Of a stretch of 64,000 nucleotides of DNA, positions 60,930 through 64,000 are shown one piece after another. The notes under the pieces are model-generated. The model was not told the origin of the DNA, made no database searches, and saw nothing but the letters and a program-made list of their open reading frames with translations. How positions within the stretch are numbered: position 1 is the first letter of the stretch; each line of letters begins with the position of its first letter. The stretch comes from an uncultured Kineothrix sp. (lineage in GTDB: Bacteria; Bacillota; Clostridia; Lachnospirales; Lachnospiraceae). The stretch is from NCBI GenBank assembly GCA_910588855.1, contig CAJUSR010000007.1, forward strand, positions 107,537 to 171,536, in the 5' to 3' direction. The translations under genes and the position numbers were made by a program.

Positions 60930-61403
60930 ATGCCTAATATTTTATTGACAAGAATTGATAACCGTCTGATTCATGGTCAGGTAGGGGTGACATGGACGAT
61001 GACATTAGGCGCTAATTTGATTCTGGTAGCTGATGACGAGGTGGCAGAGAACGAATTGATGCAGCAGCTCATGGCGGCAACTGCCAAATCTTCTGGGGCA
61101 AGCGTGAGGTTTTTTACGATTCAAAAAACAATTGATGTGATTCACAAGGCGGCAGACCGCCAAAAGATTTTTATTGTCTGCAAAACACCGAAAGATGTGC
61201 GGAAACTGATTGAGGGAGGCGTACCTATTCAGGAAGTAAACGTAGGAAATATGCATTTTTCCCAGGGAAAACGTCAAATCAGTAAAAAAGTGTATGTGGA
61301 TGATGCGGATATGGATGACTTAAAGGCAATTCGGGATGCCGGAGTAGAAATTTATATTCAGGATGTTCCCGGGGATATCAAAGAACGTATCAAAGAAATC
61401 TAA
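60930..61403 (+). CDS. PTS system mannose-family IIB component
   Basis: The 157-residue protein opens PNILLTRIDNRLIHGQV, with the phosphorylated His at H15. VADDEVAENELMQQLM and VNVGNMHFSQGKRQI are typical of the mannose/fructose/GalNAc family. IIB takes phosphate from IIA and passes it to the sugar during import. No IIA gene is present in the operon, so IIA must come from elsewhere. The start follows AAAGGAGGG. IIC follows 22 bp later. Confidence 0.95.
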   Translation: MPNILLTRIDNRLIHGQVGVTWTMTLGANLILVADDEVAENELMQQLMAATAKSSGASVRFFTIQKTIDVIHKAADRQKIFIVCKTPKDVRKLIEGGVPIQEVNVGNMHFSQGKRQISKKVYVDDADMDDLKAIRDAGVEIYIQDVPGDIKERIKEI

Positions 61404-61425
61404 GCGAAAAGAAAGGAACTTTTTT

Positions 61426-62217
61426 ATGGAGATTACATTGATGCAAGGCATAGGCCTGGCAATTATGGCTATTATTGTAGGCGTAGATTTTTGGCTGGAA
61501 GGATTTTTTATTTTCCGTCCTATTATTGTAAGTACATTGACCGGCCTGATACTGGGCGATCTCCAGTTAGGGCTTATTACAGGGGGGATTACGGAATTGG
61601 CTTTTGCAGGTCTGACGCCTGCGGGAGGTACACAGCCGCCAAACCCTGTCCTGGCTGGTGTAATGTCTACCGTTATCGCATATACCACGATGACAGAGGC
61701 AACTGCTTCTATGGCATTGGCGCTTCCGTTCAGCTTTTTGATGCAGTATATTATCCTGTTTTGCTATTCCACTTTCTCCTTCTTTATGAAAGGGGCGGAT
61801 CAGGCAGCGGCAGAAGCTGATACGGCAAAGATTGTAAAAATAAATATGACTTGTACCGCAATTGTTGCACTTTTATACGGTGCTGTTGTGTTCCTCTGTA
61901 CCTTCGTAGCTCAGGACGCCATGAAGGCATTCGTGGAAATATTGCCTGCATGGTTGACCCACGGATTTGAAGTTGCGGGAGGAATCCTTCCGGCAGTAGG
62001 TTTTGCAATGTTGTTAAAAGTTATGTTGAAGGCAGAATTTGTTCCGTATCTGTTAATCGGCTTTGTCATTGCATGTTTTCTGGATTTTTCAAATTTATTG
62101 CCGATTGCTGTAGTGGGCGTGGCAATGGCGTTGTTTGTGTATAATATTGAAAAAGGCATGAAAACAAGCAAAGCAGTTCAAAATGCAGCGGAGGAGGAAG
62201 AAGAAGATGGCATCTGA
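61426..62217 (+). CDS. PTS system mannose-family IIC component
   Basis: The 263-residue membrane protein has about seven helices. LAIMAIIVGVDFWLEGFFIF and LGLITGGITELAFAGLTPAGGT are the conserved IIC segments that line the sugar path. It ends with an acidic tail overlapping the IID start by 11 bp. I chose ATG 61426 behind GAAAGGAAC; a longer frame from 61363 lies inside the IIB gene. Confidence 0.94.
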   Translation: MEITLMQGIGLAIMAIIVGVDFWLEGFFIFRPIIVSTLTGLILGDLQLGLITGGITELAFAGLTPAGGTQPPNPVLAGVMSTVIAYTTMTEATASMALALPFSFLMQYIILFCYSTFSFFMKGADQAAAEADTAKIVKINMTCTAIVALLYGAVVFLCTFVAQDAMKAFVEILPAWLTHGFEVAGGILPAVGFAMLLKVMLKAEFVPYLLIGFVIACFLDFSNLLPIAVVGVAMALFVYNIEKGMKTSKAVQNAAEEEEEDGI

Positions 62218-63010
62218 TAGAAAGAAAGTTTTGGATAAAAAAGATATTAACCGGCTGGCATTTGACTCTGTGTTTCTTCAGGCTGGTTTTAACTATGAGA
62301 GGATGCAGTCCTGTGGTTTTTTGGGGGCTCAACTTCCGGCTTTGAAAAAGATTTACAAAGACGATAAAGAAGGGTTGTCCGCGGCGATGACGGATAATCT
62401 GGAATTTATCAATACGCATCCGAACCTTGTTGGTTTTTTGATGGGGTTATTGATTTCTATGGAAGAATCCCATGCGGACAGGGGGATTATTAAAGGTCTG
62501 AAAGTGGCGTTGTTTGCGCCGTTGGCGGGTATCGGCGATGCTATTTTCTGGTTCACCCTGCTTCCGATTGTAGCGGGTATCTGTTCCTCGATGGCAATGG
62601 AAGGCAGTGTGCTTGGCCCTATTATTTTCTTTTTGGTTTATTTGGGTATTTTTGCCATGAGATGGTTTTGGACGCATCTTGGATATAATTTGGGCGTAAA
62701 AGCAGTTGCTCAGATTTCGGATCTTTCCGAGGTATTGGCCAAAGCGGCTACAGTGCTGGGATGTACTGTTATTGGGGGATTGATTGCTTCTTATGTAAAT
62801 ATCAGCATACAGACGCAGATTGTAGTAAATGAGGCAAAAACAGTCGCACTGCAGGAAGATTTCTTTGACAAGGTATTCCCGAATATTTTATCCATCGGAT
62901 ATGTATTTTTGATGTATTATTTCCTGAAAAAGAAAAAAGTCAGCCCGGTAATTTTGATTGTAGTGACTTTTGTACTTGCGATTGTCCTGTCTTTCTTTGG
63001 AATCCTGTAA
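62207..63010 (+). CDS. PTS system mannose-family IID component
   Basis: The 267-residue protein has a cytosolic N-terminus with FNYERMQSCGFLGAQLPALKKIY and the IID signature EFINTHPNLVGFLMGLLISMEE. ALFAPLAGIGDAIFW and several helices follow to the C-terminus. IID and IIC form the membrane transporter. It starts at ATG 62207 behind GAGGAGG, inside the end of IIC. The HAD gene starts one base after its stop. Confidence 0.95.
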   Translation: MASDRKKVLDKKDINRLAFDSVFLQAGFNYERMQSCGFLGAQLPALKKIYKDDKEGLSAAMTDNLEFINTHPNLVGFLMGLLISMEESHADRGIIKGLKVALFAPLAGIGDAIFWFTLLPIVAGICSSMAMEGSVLGPIIFFLVYLGIFAMRWFWTHLGYNLGVKAVAQISDLSEVLAKAATVLGCTVIGGLIASYVNISIQTQIVVNEAKTVALQEDFFDKVFPNILSIGYVFLMYYFLKKKKVSPVILIVVTFVLAIVLSFFGIL

Positions 63011-63011
63011 A

Positions 63012-63890
63012 ATGCCGAGGAATAAAGTATTACTGTTTGTCAGCGATATGGACGGAACGCTGCTTCAGGAGGATTTTACGATAAGCCCCGTCAATCTGGC
63101 CGCCATACGGCGGCTGGAAGCCGCGGGAATCCGGTTTGCCATTGCTACCGGGCGGACACATTATGATGCAGAAACAATATGCAGGAAACATGCCTTGGAA
63201 CCTTATATTATTTCCAACAATGGCGCCTGTGTATTCCACCCGGACGGAACGCTTCTTTCCGGTAAAGCGCTTGATAAAGCGTTTGTATCCGGGATTGTGG
63301 ATTTCCTGGAACAGGAAAAGATATGCTATGGGCTGGGGGAAAGCGGGGGCTATATTGCGCCGGCTAACTGGACGGAAGTATTTGATTCGGAAATAGCCAG
63401 GCTAAGGGCAGCAGGGATGGTTATCCCGGAAGAAAAGATAGCCTTTGCCAAGCAGGAAACACAAAAGCAGCATGGGGTTCGTATTGTAGAAAAGATATCG
63501 GAATATTTGGAACAGGGAGAAGCGGTATACAGCATTTCATTGATTACGTATGATAAAGAAGCGCTTCAAAAAGCAGGCAGATGGGTATCCCGTTATAAAG
63601 GAACGGCAGTATGCATATCGGGAACGCATAATGCGGAGATTATGTATCAGGATTGCACGAAAGGGAAGTCTTTGGAATTTTTATGCGGATATCTTAAAAT
63701 CCCCCTTTCCCAGACAGCAGTAGCCGGAGACAGCCTGAATGATTTGGACATGTTTGAGAAAGCCGGCTTCGGGTTTGCTATGGGCAATGGGAGGGAAGAG
63801 ATAAAAGAAGCGGCAGCTATCATAACAAAGCCGTGCAGGGAAGACGGCTTGGCAGAGGCCGTAGAGCATCTTCTGCGACAGAATATATAA
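63012..63890 (+). CDS. HAD family phosphatase (Cof type)
   Basis: The 292-residue protein has the HAD motif I FVSDMDGTLL (D12, D14), motif II in IRFAIATGRTH, a large type IIB cap and motif IV VAGDSLNDLDMF. It hydrolyses phosphate esters, often sugar phosphates. It starts at ATG 63012 right after the IID stop, with a weak ribosome site, so it is likely translated by coupling. In this operon it may remove phosphate from an imported or excess sugar phosphate. Confidence 0.92.
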   Translation: MPRNKVLLFVSDMDGTLLQEDFTISPVNLAAIRRLEAAGIRFAIATGRTHYDAETICRKHALEPYIISNNGACVFHPDGTLLSGKALDKAFVSGIVDFLEQEKICYGLGESGGYIAPANWTEVFDSEIARLRAAGMVIPEEKIAFAKQETQKQHGVRIVEKISEYLEQGEAVYSISLITYDKEALQKAGRWVSRYKGTAVCISGTHNAEIMYQDCTKGKSLEFLCGYLKIPLSQTAVAGDSLNDLDMFEKAGFGFAMGNGREEIKEAAAIITKPCREDGLAEAVEHLLRQNI

Positions 63891-63919
63891 GAAAAAGTAG
63901 AAAAGTTCTTTTTTTAAGA

Positions 63920-63978
63920 ATAAGATTCGGGAGTCAAAAGGTCTTCCCGGCAGTGCCGCTTGGCAGATGGCACAAAAG
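63920..63978. repeat. Hairpin repeat, copy 4, at the window end
   Basis: AGATTCGGGAGTCAAAAGG (63923-63941) resembles the first module at 8683-8701, and 63949-63977 matches 20470-20498 at 24 of 29 bases. The element may continue beyond the window. Confidence 0.65.
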
Positions 63979-64000
63979 AATATTGTGCAAGTGGCTTTTG

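Noticed and set aside
1-64000. rRNA and tRNA genes
   Set aside because: No cloverleaf with a GTTCGAATC-type arm or rRNA-like stretch was noticed by eye; a tRNAscan-type search was not possible.

Overview
The window looks like the chromosome of a gut-type Lachnospiraceae (Firmicutes, Clostridia). Signs of this are strong Shine-Dalgarno sites, extended -10 promoters, the LL-DAP aminotransferase route to lysine, a DUF6020 membrane protein, lipoprotein-type amino acid ABC transporters, and mannose-family PTS genes. No rRNA, tRNA or CRISPR array was seen.

Layout. 1-8428 is mainly signalling and envelope: the 3' end of a hybrid kinase with an HPt domain, hpf, an ImmA/IrrE peptidase with a small membrane partner, an M23 peptidase, an Agr-like two-component pair with an apparently leaderless regulator mRNA, and a diguanylate cyclase. 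8429-9835 holds terminators, a dispersed repeat, a serine recombinase, and two inverted 12-2-12 bp sites enclosing a promoter. 9836-20438 is one tightly overlapping ten-gene operon: a glycerophosphotransferase-like protein, two LicD proteins, a beta-propeller-like unknown, a phosphoesterase, an SDR, a nucleotidyltransferase, an NAD-binding enzyme, a cytidylyltransferase-PEP mutase fusion and phosphonopyruvate decarboxylase. I read this as a phase-variable locus that makes a phosphonate, activates it with CTP and transfers it to a surface glycan.

20536-23703 has an autoregulated MerR/TipAS gene, a DUF434 gene and an Rpn-family gene, the last two behind long structured leaders. 23740-36817 is surface-related: three polytopic membrane proteins (GT39-like, unknown, DUF6020), a large repeat-rich His/Cys surface protein, an amino acid ABC transporter and a GT2-TPR protein. 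36818-37011 is a long palindromic element. 37128-50242 carries hisC, a DUF368 (PopT-type) protein, a methyltransferase, hslO, nadE, a small FMN-binding-like protein, an OmpR-type two-component system and a large cytosolic hybrid kinase.

50264-63890 has dapF-dapL, a sigma factor with an anti-sigma-like partner, a purine-rich repeat tract, a YgjP-like peptidase, a PD-(D/E)XK protein, a lipoprotein serpin, a sugar catabolic pair (PfkB kinase, class II aldolase), and PTS IIB-IIC-IID with a HAD phosphatase. Related hairpin repeats are scattered at about 8.7, 20.5, 46.9, 60.3 and 63.9 kb.

All functions are assigned by reading motifs. No database search was possible.
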